A stretch of 64,000 nucleotides of DNA from JBNGOQ01 sp050589645 (GCF_050589645.1 NZ_JBNGOQ010000003.1:434001-498000); one strand, 5' to 3'. Shown: positions 18,301-26,752, numbered from the stretch's first letter. Translations and numbers: made by a program. The notes: generated by a model from the letters alone, not told the origin.

Positions 18301-18735
18301 TTAGAAACCGTAAGAATCGTTAAGACCAAAAGTAGTATCGTTGCCACCGCGCAGGGATCGTCTCCAAGCCTTAAAGGATTTCCGAAAACTCTTGATTTCG
18401 GTCCTAAGTAAATTCAGGTATTCCTTTTCCTTTACACCATCCTTTTCCAAACCATTGCAATAAGACAGAATGTTGCGTGTCATGATATTGATAAACTTGG
18501 CACTCTTCATCCTTACGGAAAGTGATTCGGAATGTTCTGCCTGGGCGATCTTTTGAGGAATCAATATCGCATCGGTAATCAAGGAATCTGCTATGATGTC
18601 CCTATGGCTGTTCGATTGATAAAGTTTTAGCAAGTCTTTGTTGTGGGAAACATAGGCTGCAATTTCCCTACTCATTCTGCAGAGATCAAGCGCCTTCCTG
18701 TACACAGGTACCGTTCTTAGATTTTTATTGGGCAT
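18301..18735 (-). CDS. Small helical cytoplasmic protein of unknown function
   Basis: Not recognised with confidence. The 144 residues are almost all helical with a basic N-terminus (MPNKNLRTVPVYRKALDLCR) and no signal or membrane segment. The pattern of four amphipathic helices (ADSLITDAILIPQKIAQAE, NIMTRNILSYCNGL, YLNLLRTEIKSFRKSF) recalls four-helix-bundle proteins of the 23S-intervening-sequence group, but this is a resemblance only. It converges on icmF. Confidence 0.6.
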   Translation of the reverse strand: MPNKNLRTVPVYRKALDLCRMSREIAAYVSHNKDLLKLYQSNSHRDIIADSLITDAILIPQKIAQAEHSESLSVRMKSAKFINIMTRNILSYCNGLEKDGVKEKEYLNLLRTEIKSFRKSFKAWRRSLRGGNDTTFGLNDSYGF

Positions 18736-18856
18736 TTTTTTTGTAATAGCAACTTTCGTCCTATAAAGTTACGGTCAAATTGGGAATTTTAACTTTAGAA
18801 TCCATAGCAATTTTGTAATTTGGCTTTTAAAAGCAAATTATTTAAACGACATTGTT

Positions 18857-19309
18857 TTGAATATTAAGATAGATGATTTAAACTGGAGCATTTTGCAATG
18901 CCTACAAGAAAATGCTCGCGATTCCTTTGCCAATATTGGCCGGAAAGTGGGGTTGACTCCTCCGGCTGTTGCAGAGCGTATCAAGAAAATGGAGGACCTG
19001 GGTATTCTAAGCGGATACAAGGCGGTAGTTTCGCATGCGCAAACAGGGTATTTGCTCAAGGCAATCATTACCTTAAGGGCCTTTATGGGCAAGTTAAAAC
19101 CCTTTTTGGAAATTGTGGTGTCCTTTGACGAGGTGGTCAATTGCTATCGAATAACCGGAAATGAAAATATCGTCATGGAGGTGGTGTTGCGAGATCAGTC
19201 CCATTTGGAGCAGTTTATTGATAAACTTATCGTATACGGGGAAGCGCGTACCCATATTGTGCTGTCGCACGTTATTTCCAACGCTCCTATTGGCAAGGGA
19301 AATGGCTAA
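18857..19309 (+). CDS. Lrp/AsnC family transcriptional regulator
   Basis: A 150-residue regulator. The N-terminal winged HTH reads LNWSILQCLQENARDSFANI...GLTPPAVAERIKKMEDLGIL (about 6-50) and is followed by a RAM/AsnC ligand domain (about 65-145, ending IVLSHVISN). The start is TTG at 18857; no in-frame ATG precedes the conserved LNWSILQCL segment, and the distance to it is normal for the family. Effector likely an amino acid, not determinable. It is read away from the preceding minus-strand gene. Confidence 0.9.
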   Translation: MNIKIDDLNWSILQCLQENARDSFANIGRKVGLTPPAVAERIKKMEDLGILSGYKAVVSHAQTGYLLKAIITLRAFMGKLKPFLEIVVSFDEVVNCYRITGNENIVMEVVLRDQSHLEQFIDKLIVYGEARTHIVLSHVISNAPIGKGNG

Positions 19310-19539
19310 GCTAGGGTTTAATGGCAGGGAACTTGGGTGGCATCGGTCTTGTTACGGAATTTTGATCTCTGCCAAGACCAACCCCTGGGATTTTTCCAAC
19401 ATGGGGACCCTCCGAGTGCTTCCATTGGTACATTTGTCCAAGCGGCCTATTGAATTTGTTAAAATCGTGGATAAGCCAATCCTTTTATATAACTTTAGTA
19501 GAGCCTTTTTTTGGCCGGATTTTTGATGAATCAATTGCT

Positions 19540-20958
19540 ATGAAACAGTTTTTACTATTCCTGTTCCTTGGTATTTCCTTTACTTTTCATACCAAGGCGC
19601 AACAAATTACCCTGAAAAAGGGTATTATTCTGGATACCGTACCGATCAACGATTCAATTCCAGACAGTTTTGCCCTTTACCTCCCAAAGAATTTTGAAAA
19701 TACGGGCAAGTGGCCGGTGGTCTTCGTTTTTGATATGGAAGGAAAAGCGGTTCAGGCGCTTCGAATGTTTCAGGCCGCAGCTGAAGAACAGGGATATATC
19801 CTTGCAGCATCCAATAATGTGTACGATACCTTATCCATCCCCAAAAATATCGTCATTGCCAATAAAATGTTCAATCGGGTGTTTTCCCTTTTTCCGATAC
19901 ATGCCAGCCGTGTTTATACCGCGGGTTATGGTAGTGGGGCCAGATTTGCCTCCGTAATCCCAACCTTTATCAAACAAATAGAGGGGGTTATTGCCTGTGG
20001 TGCAGGGATAGCCCGAACGGAAATCCTGAGCATCAAAAATAGGTTTCATTTCATCGGTATTGTGGGTAGGGAGGACTACAACTATTCCGAAATGTTGGCG
20101 CAAAAGAAAATGCTCAACCGGTTAAAGTTCCCCAATCACCGCTTGTTTTTTGATGGAGGACACGAATGGCCAAGGCAAAACTACATCGCCAAGGCCATGG
20201 AAATATTTACACTTTCTGCTATGGCCAAAGGCAACTTACGGCGCGACAGCCTATTTATCGCAAAAGGCTTTGCCCAGGATCTCGACAGTATAAAGGCTTC
20301 CATAGCCTCCAACAAATTAGTACAGGCAGATGATTTAATGGCTAGGACTTTATCTGTTTACAGACCGCATTTGGATATGGATTCTTTGATGGAAAGAAGG
20401 CGCTTGCTCAAAAAGAAAAAAGCGTACCGGGCGTTGAAGCGGAACGAGAATAACCAACTTTTCAAGGAGTCCCTGATCAAGGAAGATTACGGGTATTATT
20501 TGGAGGAGGACGTGCTTACCTACAATTTCAATAATTTGGGCTGGTGGAATTACCAAATGCAGGAATTGGAGAAGTTTTGCAAGAGTCAGAACAGGGCCGA
20601 AAGGCAAATGGGGAAAAGGTTAAGGGGGTTTGTAAATGCACTGATAGAAGACAACATTGATATTGTTATGGCGGATCGATTGGTCGATACCGAAGCTCTC
20701 CACTTTTTGTGGATGTTAAAAACGATTACCGCCCCACAGGAATACCGGTATTATCTTAAAATTATTTCGAGCTATGCCAAAAACGAAGATTTTGGGACAG
20801 CGCTATTTTATTTGGAAGAATTACTTAAGAACGGCTATAAGGACAGGGCATCACTATACAAGCTTGAAGATACGGCCCTGCTCAAGATCACACCGGAATT
20901 TAATCGGATCGTGGCCAAATATCTCAAGGACGCACGCTATGATGTCATTGAGGAATAA
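19540..20958 (+). CDS. Secreted alpha/beta-hydrolase-like protein lacking the nucleophile serine
   Basis: I use ATG 19540 (472 aa, signal peptide MKQFLLFLFLGISFTFHTKAQQ). Residues about 40-240 resemble the esterase/PHB-depolymerase type of alpha/beta hydrolase (FALYLPKNF, WPVVFVFDMEG, VYTAGYGSGARFASVIP, HRLFFDGGHEWP). The nucleophile elbow, normally G-x-S-x-G, reads G129-Y-G-S-G133, so the serine position is glycine. The histidine segment GGHEWP is kept. Residues 240-472 are a helical extension. It may be a binding pseudo-enzyme. Its last 14 bases overlap the converging DJ-1 gene. The 230 bases upstream hold no gene I can support. Confidence 0.75.
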   Translation: MKQFLLFLFLGISFTFHTKAQQITLKKGIILDTVPINDSIPDSFALYLPKNFENTGKWPVVFVFDMEGKAVQALRMFQAAAEEQGYILAASNNVYDTLSIPKNIVIANKMFNRVFSLFPIHASRVYTAGYGSGARFASVIPTFIKQIEGVIACGAGIARTEILSIKNRFHFIGIVGREDYNYSEMLAQKKMLNRLKFPNHRLFFDGGHEWPRQNYIAKAMEIFTLSAMAKGNLRRDSLFIAKGFAQDLDSIKASIASNKLVQADDLMARTLSVYRPHLDMDSLMERRRLLKKKKAYRALKRNENNQLFKESLIKEDYGYYLEEDVLTYNFNNLGWWNYQMQELEKFCKSQNRAERQMGKRLRGFVNALIEDNIDIVMADRLVDTEALHFLWMLKTITAPQEYRYYLKIISSYAKNEDFGTALFYLEELLKNGYKDRASLYKLEDTALLKITPEFNRIVAKYLKDARYDVIEE

Positions 20959-21682
20959 ATCGGGGGACCTGCTCTAGGTCCCAATCGATGACCAAGCCTT
21001 GAGCAAGGGATTCCGCAATTTCCTTACCGTACAAGTATTCGCATAAATAGAGGGCGGCCTCAAAACTCTTGGCCCCTCCAGCGGAGGTAATATATTTGCC
21101 ATCGTGTACAAAGAGGACACTGTCCTTTACCTTTAGTGCAGGGAACATTGCTTTATAACGATCTATATCACTGGGGAAGGTAGTGGACACCACCTGATCC
21201 AAAACCCCCGCCTTGGCCAAAACAAAGGCCCCATCGCAATGGGAGGTCATAAAGAGGGCAGTCTTATCCACCCGCTTCACAAAGTTGATCATCGTAGTAT
21301 CCAGCAAATCGGAATCCAGGTGATGCTCCGCACTGGGTACGACCAGTATATCTATTCGAGGTAACACGTCCTTCGTGTAGTCGAAATCGGGAAGCAGGCG
21401 TACCCCTTCAAAGGTGGTTATGGGCTCCAAGCTGTTTGCCACAGTAAAGGTGTTCATTGCCTTAATGTTCTTACGGTACTGCGTATGCTGAAAAATATCA
21501 TAGGGAGCGGTAAGCTCCGTATTGTAAGTGCCGTCCATGATCAGAAAGGCCACATTGTAACGATCGGCGACCAATTTTGGAACCGTTCTTTCTTCCTCTC
21601 TCTCGGAAGGCGAGGTCTTTTGTTGTTCTTGGCAGCCAACCAGAAGAATACAGTACAATACAAAAGGGAGTGTTTTTTTCAT
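20945..21682 (-). CDS. DJ-1/PfpI family lipoprotein
   Basis: The 245-residue product has a lipobox (VLYCILLVGC) and then a DJ-1/PfpI fold: YNVAFLIMDGTYNTELTAPYDIF, DILVVPSAEHH, and the nucleophile elbow MTSHCDGAFVLAKAGVL with cysteine in the expected position. Family members are glyoxalases, amidases or sensor domains, usually in the cytosol; here the domain is exported and lipid-anchored. It overlaps the upstream MFS gene by four bases (ATGA), so the two are translationally coupled. Reaction not determinable. Confidence 0.85.
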   Translation of the reverse strand: MKKTLPFVLYCILLVGCQEQQKTSPSEREEERTVPKLVADRYNVAFLIMDGTYNTELTAPYDIFQHTQYRKNIKAMNTFTVANSLEPITTFEGVRLLPDFDYTKDVLPRIDILVVPSAEHHLDSDLLDTTMINFVKRVDKTALFMTSHCDGAFVLAKAGVLDQVVSTTFPSDIDRYKAMFPALKVKDSVLFVHDGKYITSAGGAKSFEAALYLCEYLYGKEIAESLAQGLVIDWDLEQVPRFIPQ

Positions 21683-22893
21683 AAGACGGTACGTACAGAT
21701 TTCTTTAATACGCGTTTCAGCAGTAAAAGTAACAAAATACCCAATAGGCAGATGAAAGCGACCCCGTACCAGGTAACGTCATATCCAAAACGGGCTACGG
21801 ACAGCATCCCAGAATTATGGGCAAAAACATGGGCTACTGAAAAAGCCATGGTATAAAGGGCCATGTATTCGCCCTGATTGCCCCGTTTGGCACGGTCCAT
21901 GGCGAAGGCATTGGAAAATGGAAAGGCGATCATCTCCCCTAAGGTCATTAACAACATCCCCACTACCAAGATTCCCGCCCAAGAACTGAAATTAAAAATA
22001 GCAAAACTTACCCCGACCAGAAACATGCCAAAGCTAATATGGGTGATTTTGGACCAGGGTCTGGTTTCCATGAACTTAATGAGGGGCATTTCAAAAGCAA
22101 AGATCAAAAAACCATTCATACCCAGCAGCAGACCAATTTGATACTCCGAAAGGTAATGTACCTCATTGTAATACAGCGGCACCGTTGAAAAATACTGGAC
22201 AAAGGTAAAACTGAACACCACCATGGCAACTATAAACAACCAATAGGGCATATCCGTATAGGCCGATTTTGGGGCGTCGTTCCTAATATTGTCAAGCACC
22301 TTGGCTTTTTTGGGGTGCAATACAACAAGCAATAGAAGGCTGGCCAAAATGCAAGTGCTGCCATCTACCCAAAAGAGTCCCGGATAGCCCATGGTGGCAA
22401 TGATAATACCTCCAAGGGCCGGACCTGCGGAAAATCCCAGATTTATGGCCAATCGGATCAAGGTAACCGACCTCGTTTTGTTCTCCGGCTTGCTGTAAGC
22501 GCTCAAGGCCACGAAGGAAGCAGGCCTAAACGCGTCCGCGGCGATCATCAGCACCAAGATCCCGATACAGAGAAGCCTATAGTCACTTAGAAACTGTATA
22601 CCTATAAACAAAATACCCGTAGCAATTAGGCTAACCACCATGACCTTATAGTACCCATAGCGATCGGTGAGCTTTCCGCCCAGCCAGGAACCTATGAGCG
22701 AGCCCAGACCAAAGCAGCTCATAATCACCCCAACGCTTTCCAAAGTAAAGCCCAAATCCTGTGTCAGGTAAAGGGACAAAAAGGGGATGACCATGGTGCC
22801 GGCCCTGTTGATCAAGGTAATCAACGCAAGCCACCACACTTCCCTGGAAAGTCCCTGAAAGGAATCGAGATACGAAAAAAATAATTTTTTCAT
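21679..22893 (-). CDS. MFS transporter, drug-efflux-like
   Basis: From ATG 22893 the product is 404 residues with about 12 membrane helices. The loop 2-3 MFS motif is visible as GSWLGGKLTDRYGYYKVMV; the first helix follows LALITLINRAGTMVIPFLSLYL. This matches the multidrug-efflux type of the major facilitator superfamily. The frame opens earlier at 22929, but those codons fall inside a terminator hairpin. A 23-codon leader ORF and that hairpin precede the gene, suggesting attenuation control. A DJ-1 lipoprotein gene follows with a 4-base overlap. Confidence 0.85.
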   Translation of the reverse strand: MKKLFFSYLDSFQGLSREVWWLALITLINRAGTMVIPFLSLYLTQDLGFTLESVGVIMSCFGLGSLIGSWLGGKLTDRYGYYKVMVVSLIATGILFIGIQFLSDYRLLCIGILVLMIAADAFRPASFVALSAYSKPENKTRSVTLIRLAINLGFSAGPALGGIIIATMGYPGLFWVDGSTCILASLLLLVVLHPKKAKVLDNIRNDAPKSAYTDMPYWLFIVAMVVFSFTFVQYFSTVPLYYNEVHYLSEYQIGLLLGMNGFLIFAFEMPLIKFMETRPWSKITHISFGMFLVGVSFAIFNFSSWAGILVVGMLLMTLGEMIAFPFSNAFAMDRAKRGNQGEYMALYTMAFSVAHVFAHNSGMLSVARFGYDVTWYGVAFICLLGILLLLLLKRVLKKSVRTVL

Positions 22894-22907
22894 GGGAACG
22901 GTAACAT

Positions 22908-22939
22908 AAAAAAAGCCCGGTGAGATCACCAGGCTTTTG
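22908..22939 (-). terminator. Attenuator-like terminator in the MFS gene leader
   Basis: On the minus strand, AAAAGCC-T-GGTG-ATCT-CACC-G-GGCTTTTTTT forms a stem with one mismatch and a T tract, the form of an intrinsic terminator. It lies 15 bases upstream of the MFS ATG and after a complete short ORF and a promoter, with no other minus-strand gene upstream. So it looks like an attenuator, not the end of a neighbouring operon. Confidence 0.65.
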
Positions 22940-22961
22940 TATAATTAAAATAGTATCGATT

Positions 22962-23033
22962 TTAAAAAACGCAGCGCTGGACCCATTGCCTTGGGTACAC
23001 CTTGATCGCCCAAAAAATTGATACGGTCCGCAT
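22962..23033 (-). CDS. Candidate 23-aa leader peptide upstream of the MFS gene
   Basis: An ATG-to-TAA ORF of 23 codons. It begins MRTVSIFWAIK and ends RQWVQRCVF, with tryptophans at positions 8 and 17 and a Tyr-Pro-Arg segment between. It starts about 13-15 bases after the expected transcription start from the TAGCTTTG box at 23053-23060 and ends 22 bases before the terminator hairpin. Its place suggests a sensor of ribosome stalling, as in leader peptides of antibiotic-resistance genes. No homology claim is made. Confidence 0.5.
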   Translation of the reverse strand: MRTVSIFWAIKVYPRQWVQRCVF

Positions 23034-23052
23034 TTTTCTATATACTTTGAAA

Positions 23053-23060
23053 CAAAGCTA
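23053..23060 (-). promoter_or_regulatory. -7 box TAGCTTTG for the MFS/DJ-1 operon
   Basis: Exact match to TAnnTTTG on the minus strand. A start of transcription about 6-7 bases downstream gives a leader of about 150 nt that contains the small ORF and the terminator hairpin. Confidence 0.6.
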
Positions 23061-23106
23061 ACCAAAAAAATCGGATGTTGTATTTTTACGTTTTAAACTT
23101 TGCGGG

Positions 23107-23754
23107 ATGCGCTATCTTTTGTTGTTTTTGATTCTAACCATAGTGGTTTTGGGGTGTTCGGATAAAAAGAAATACCATGATGTTGACAAACAGGGTAAGG
23201 TGGATACCCAACCGAGGGGCATAGCGGAGATCCTCCGTTTCCAGAAGGAAACCAATGCGAAATTCAAGGACCCGGAAACATCACCCTTGCCGGATAGATA
23301 TCGAAAAGACTTTGAAGGGTTGAATTTTTTTGAACCGGATACCAATTATCGGGTCGTCGCCAAATTGGAGCGTACACCAGATGCGGTTCCCTTCATGATG
23401 CCAACCACCACAGACAGAAAATCTGCGGAAGTAGTCTACGGGCTGGCCCATTTTTCTTTGAACGGACAGCACTTCCGTCTAGAAATATATCGGAGCCCGG
23501 AGCTGGACTCTGGTGTGGAGGATTATCTCTTTTTGCCTTTTCTGGACGCTACAAACGGGAATAGCACTTATGGTGGCGGGCGATATATTGATTTGTCCGT
23601 TCCCCGGGGCGACTCCCTTATTATTGATTTCAACAAGGCCTACAATCCGTATTGCGTCTATAATCCAAAGTATTCCTGCCCCATAGTGCCCAGGGTGAAT
23701 ACATTGGACACTAAAATTAGGGCCGGGATGAAGACCTTTCAAAAGGAAGAATAA
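23107..23754 (+). CDS. DUF1684 lipoprotein
   Basis: The 215-residue product has a lipobox (LFLILTIVVLGC) and then the DUF1684 domain. The most diagnostic part is the C-terminal block FLPFLDATNGNSTYGGGRYIDL, then IIDFNKAYNPYCVYNPKY and SCPIVPRVNTLDTKIRAGMK. Function unknown; the family is common in this phylum as a secreted or lipid-anchored protein. It is divergent from the MFS operon, and its stop overlaps the left edge of a terminator that serves the opposite strand. Confidence 0.9.
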   Translation: MRYLLLFLILTIVVLGCSDKKKYHDVDKQGKVDTQPRGIAEILRFQKETNAKFKDPETSPLPDRYRKDFEGLNFFEPDTNYRVVAKLERTPDAVPFMMPTTTDRKSAEVVYGLAHFSLNGQHFRLEIYRSPELDSGVEDYLFLPFLDATNGNSTYGGGRYIDLSVPRGDSLIIDFNKAYNPYCVYNPKYSCPIVPRVNTLDTKIRAGMKTFQKEE

Positions 23755-23784
23755 AAAAAGCCCTGACATACATGCCAGGGCTTT
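23753..23784 (-). terminator. Terminator of the beta-barrel gene
   Basis: AAAGCCCTG and CAGGGCTTT form a perfect 9-bp stem. The T tract of seven is on the minus strand, so it ends the leftward beta-barrel transcript; on the plus strand it may weakly end the DUF1684 gene. Confidence 0.75.
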
Positions 23785-23824
23785 CCCATGCTTAAACCAA
23801 ACTAAACTAATGATAATAAAGTCC

Positions 23825-24967
23825 TTAAAATGAATACACGGCCGCCAACAGGAAGGAGGCCAAACTGCCGTTAAACTCCAGATCGGGATCTAAAAACACA
23901 TCTTCCGAAGCCGTATCCAGCCGTAATTCGGGCTTAATGATCAAATTGCCCACGGTAGCATTTCCGGTCAGGGTCACGGCAAATACATTGGCGTCCCCAT
24001 CGGCATCCGAACCAATACCGGCTACGTTCCCAAAACCGTCCATCGTGGCAAAATATTCCCCGCGCAGTCCTATACTAAAGTTTTCGGAAGTCTGTATTTG
24101 TGGATAGAGTGCTGCTCCGTAAAAACCAAAGCCGTCGGTATCTTGATAGGTGGCATTGATGCCCAGGAAGAACTCTTCGGAGACGTCAAAGCCACCGGTG
24201 AAATCTACCTGGAACAAAGAGCTTATGTCGGTATCTATAAGCACACCGTCTACCAGTAATTCGTTGGTGCCCTGCTTGCCGAAGATAAAATTCAAATACT
24301 GTCCACTATAGCCTAGTTGGGCGCCAAACGAAAGCTCCCCAAAAGGATTGATATCCGTAAAATCTGTTGGATTGAGGACAGCGAGCATGGCAGACCAATC
24401 GTTCCCGAGGTCAAAATCGGCCTTGAGACCGGCATGGGAGAAGGGGCCATAGGAAAACATATAGGAGGTGCTGTAGTTGAAATTGGCCGCCGGAGAAATT
24501 ACTTCATATCCCAAAAAGGTATTAAAATTACCCAGCGTAAGGGTTACGGCATCGCTTACATTCCAATATACATACAATTGGTTTACGATGTTGGGCGAAC
24601 CAAAAGGCGAACCAAATACGGCATCCTCGCCTCTGGGACCAAATACCAAATCGGCCACAAAACCTACTTTTTCTCCTTCGTAACCGGCAATCAAATTTAC
24701 CATACCCAGGGCAAAGCCTGGATCATTAGCGAAGGAGGTACCTGGCGCCGTAGGCGTAATAGTCCCGGTCTGAATACCATTTTCTATTACCGGGATTTCC
24801 TTGTTAAGACCGTTCAGGTTGGCCCTATAGTAGGCATCTACTGTTCCACTGAAGGAAAAATTGGATTTTTCCTCTTCCTCCTCCTGAGCAAAAACTGTGG
24901 TAGACAGAAGGGCGAATGCGAATAAAAATATTTTTTTTACGTATTTTGTATATATAATCGTTTTCAT
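23825..24967 (-). CDS. Outer-membrane beta-barrel protein (OmpL/BBP2-like porin)
   Basis: A 380-residue protein with a signal peptide (ending STTVFAQ), an acidic linker (EEEEEKS), then barrel strands. The opening FSFSGTVDAYYRANLN and the later GFVADLVFGPRGEDAVFG and QLYVYWNVSDAVTLTLGNF are typical of the Bacteroidota outer-membrane porin family. The final residue is Phe (LLAAVYSF), the usual barrel end signal. It follows amtB by 116 bases with a terminator between, which suggests a link to ammonium or small-solute uptake; this is inference from position. Confidence 0.82.
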   Translation of the reverse strand: MKTIIYTKYVKKIFLFAFALLSTTVFAQEEEEEKSNFSFSGTVDAYYRANLNGLNKEIPVIENGIQTGTITPTAPGTSFANDPGFALGMVNLIAGYEGEKVGFVADLVFGPRGEDAVFGSPFGSPNIVNQLYVYWNVSDAVTLTLGNFNTFLGYEVISPAANFNYSTSYMFSYGPFSHAGLKADFDLGNDWSAMLAVLNPTDFTDINPFGELSFGAQLGYSGQYLNFIFGKQGTNELLVDGVLIDTDISSLFQVDFTGGFDVSEEFFLGINATYQDTDGFGFYGAALYPQIQTSENFSIGLRGEYFATMDGFGNVAGIGSDADGDANVFAVTLTGNATVGNLIIKPELRLDTASEDVFLDPDLEFNGSLASFLLAAVYSF

Positions 24968-25046
24968 ATTTCAATGATTTTAGATATCCTATTTGAGTAG
25001 GATGTTTGACTAGTTTAAATTGAGTTTTGTATGTGAAAAGGTTATA

Positions 25047-25074
25047 AACGGAGCGTTCTGCCAAACGCTCCGTT
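25047..25074 (-). terminator. Hairpin between amtB and the beta-barrel gene
   Basis: AACGGAGCGTT and AACGCTCCGTT make a perfect 11-bp stem with a 6-base loop. Only a short T run follows on the minus strand, so termination may be partial and allow read-through from amtB into the barrel gene. Confidence 0.65.
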
Positions 25075-25083
25075 CTTTTTCTG

Positions 25084-26337
25084 TTAATGTTGGTTCATTC
25101 TAAAGTCGGCATAGGCATCCATTCCGTGTTCGTGGATATCCAAGCCTTCCAATTCCTCTTGCTTTGAAACGCGCAGGCCAGAAACCTTTTTGATTGTAAG
25201 CAGGATGACAAAGGCAGAGACGGAGCACATGGCTGCGGCAGCTCCCACTCCTGCCAATTGATATAGGAATTGGTCCATACCCGCCATAGATCCCATGATA
25301 CCTACGGCCAAAGTACCCCAGATACCGCAGATCAGGTGCACCGCGATGGCACCAACGGGATCATCCAATTTCAATCGATCTATCAGGGCGACGCCGAGTA
25401 CAATGATTACACCGGCCAATAGGCCTATGACCACTGCCTCGTTGGGCGACATTAAATCGGCCCCTGCCGTAATGCCCACAAGACCCCCAAGGATACCGTT
25501 TAAGAACATGGTGAGATCGTAATTCTTATAGAGGACCGTTGAGAAAAGAAAAGCGCCAACACCACCTGCGGCCGCGGCCAAGCAGGTAGTCACCAACACA
25601 AGTGAAGTTGTTGCTGGATCTGCGGACAAAACGGAACCGCCGTTAAAACCAAACCATCCCAACCAAAGGATCAAAACACCTGCCGCCGAAAGCGGAAGAT
25701 TGTGCCCTGGGATTGCTTTGGTCTTTCCATCCTCGCCAAATTTTCCAATACGTGCCCCCAGTAAATAGACCGCTATAAGTGCGCCCCATCCCCCTACGGA
25801 GTGTACGAGGGTAGAACCGGCAAAGTCATAAAAGCCACCGTTTTCCCCGCCTAGAGTGGAAAGGAAACCGCCGCCCCACTGCCAAGATCCTACAATAGGG
25901 TAGACCAGCCCTACATAAACTAGGGTAAAGATCATAAACCCACCGAGTTTAATTCGTTCTGCCACGGCTCCGGATACAATGGTAGCTGCCGTTGCCGCGA
26001 ACATGCCTTGAAATAGGAAGTCGGTCCACCAGGTGTAGCCGCCATCGGCGTAGTCCGGGGTCATTCCATTTTCAGGGGCTCCAATGCCGAATCCGGCAAA
26101 TTTAAAGAGGCCCATGTCCCCATCTTCAAAACCGGGGTACATCAGATTGAATCCTCCAACATAGTAGAGCAAAATCCCCATGCAAATAATGAATACGTTC
26201 TTGAATAAAATGTTTACGGTGTTTTTCTGTCTGGTAAGCCCAATTTCCAAAAAGGAGAACCCCAAGTGCATAAAAAATACTAGGGCGGTACAAACCATCA
26301 TCCAAACATTGTTAGCTGTAAATAATCCTGCGTCCAT
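25084..26337 (-). CDS. amtB: Ammonium transporter
   Basis: A 417-residue Amt/MEP/Rh channel with eleven expected helices. Family segments include LGFSFLEIGLTRQKNTVNIL, DFLFQGMFAATAATIVSGAVAER, AGSTLVHSVGGWGALIAVYL (first pore histidine) and AVHLICGIWGTLAVG (second pore histidine). Ammonium is conducted across the inner membrane. It starts 29 bases after the P-II gene on the same strand, the usual glnK-amtB pairing, so P-II probably gates it. The N-terminus has no long signal sequence. Confidence 0.96.
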   Translation of the reverse strand: MDAGLFTANNVWMMVCTALVFFMHLGFSFLEIGLTRQKNTVNILFKNVFIICMGILLYYVGGFNLMYPGFEDGDMGLFKFAGFGIGAPENGMTPDYADGGYTWWTDFLFQGMFAATAATIVSGAVAERIKLGGFMIFTLVYVGLVYPIVGSWQWGGGFLSTLGGENGGFYDFAGSTLVHSVGGWGALIAVYLLGARIGKFGEDGKTKAIPGHNLPLSAAGVLILWLGWFGFNGGSVLSADPATTSLVLVTTCLAAAAGGVGAFLFSTVLYKNYDLTMFLNGILGGLVGITAGADLMSPNEAVVIGLLAGVIIVLGVALIDRLKLDDPVGAIAVHLICGIWGTLAVGIMGSMAGMDQFLYQLAGVGAAAAMCSVSAFVILLTIKKVSGLRVSKQEELEGLDIHEHGMDAYADFRMNQH

Positions 26338-26366
26338 TTCTAATAGTTGTTAGTTGGTAATTTTTT

Positions 26367-26705
26367 TTAGTTGATTCCTGCGTGTCCGTTTTCCTTGGTT
26401 CTGATCCTGTACGCTTGCATGACATCGGAAACGAAAATTTTCCCGTCCCCTACGTTGCCCGTATAGGCCGATTCAAGCACCGTGTTGACCGTGCGTTCCA
26501 AAAACTCGTCCGATACTACGATTTCCAAGTACCTTCTTTGGATATCACTGGTACTATAGGATATCCCTCTATAGACATGTCCCTGTTTTTCATTTCCAAC
26601 TCCGGTTACGTCCCAGTAGCTGAAGAAGTTAACTTCGATCGCATGCAAAGCTTTCTTTACATCGTCGAACTTTGATTTTCTAATAATTGCCTCGACTTTT
26701 TTCAT
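26367..26705 (-). CDS. glnK: P-II family nitrogen regulator
   Basis: A 112-residue P-II trimer protein that reads 2-oxoglutarate and ATP/ADP and blocks AmtB when nitrogen is ample. It opens MKKVEAIIRKSKFDDVKKAL. The T-loop reads GHVYRGISYSTSDIQRRYLEIVV, with a Tyr where the uridylylated Tyr51 sits, and the C-terminal DGKIFVSDV fits the nucleotide site. The base of the T-loop (NFFSYWDVTGVGNEKQ) differs from the GMTVxEVxGFGRQKG of proteobacterial GlnK. Two palindromes precede the promoter. Confidence 0.93.
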   Translation of the reverse strand: MKKVEAIIRKSKFDDVKKALHAIEVNFFSYWDVTGVGNEKQGHVYRGISYSTSDIQRRYLEIVVSDEFLERTVNTVLESAYTGNVGDGKIFVSDVMQAYRIRTKENGHAGIN

Positions 26706-26728
26706 GATTGAATTGTTATTAATGATGC

Positions 26729-26736
26729 CAAATATA
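26729..26736 (-). promoter_or_regulatory. -7 box TATATTTG for glnK-amtB
   Basis: Exact TAnnTTTG on the minus strand, 23 bases upstream of the glnK ATG. The nearer palindrome (26753-26772) covers the region where the -33 element should be. Confidence 0.65.
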
Positions 26737-26752
26737 TATCAATAATGTATAG

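Noticed and set aside
19352..19534. 60-aa minus-strand frame in the gap after the Lrp gene
   Set aside because: Its end (GLVLAEIKIP) resembles a CYTH-domain segment, but nothing else does; too short and isolated to call a remnant.
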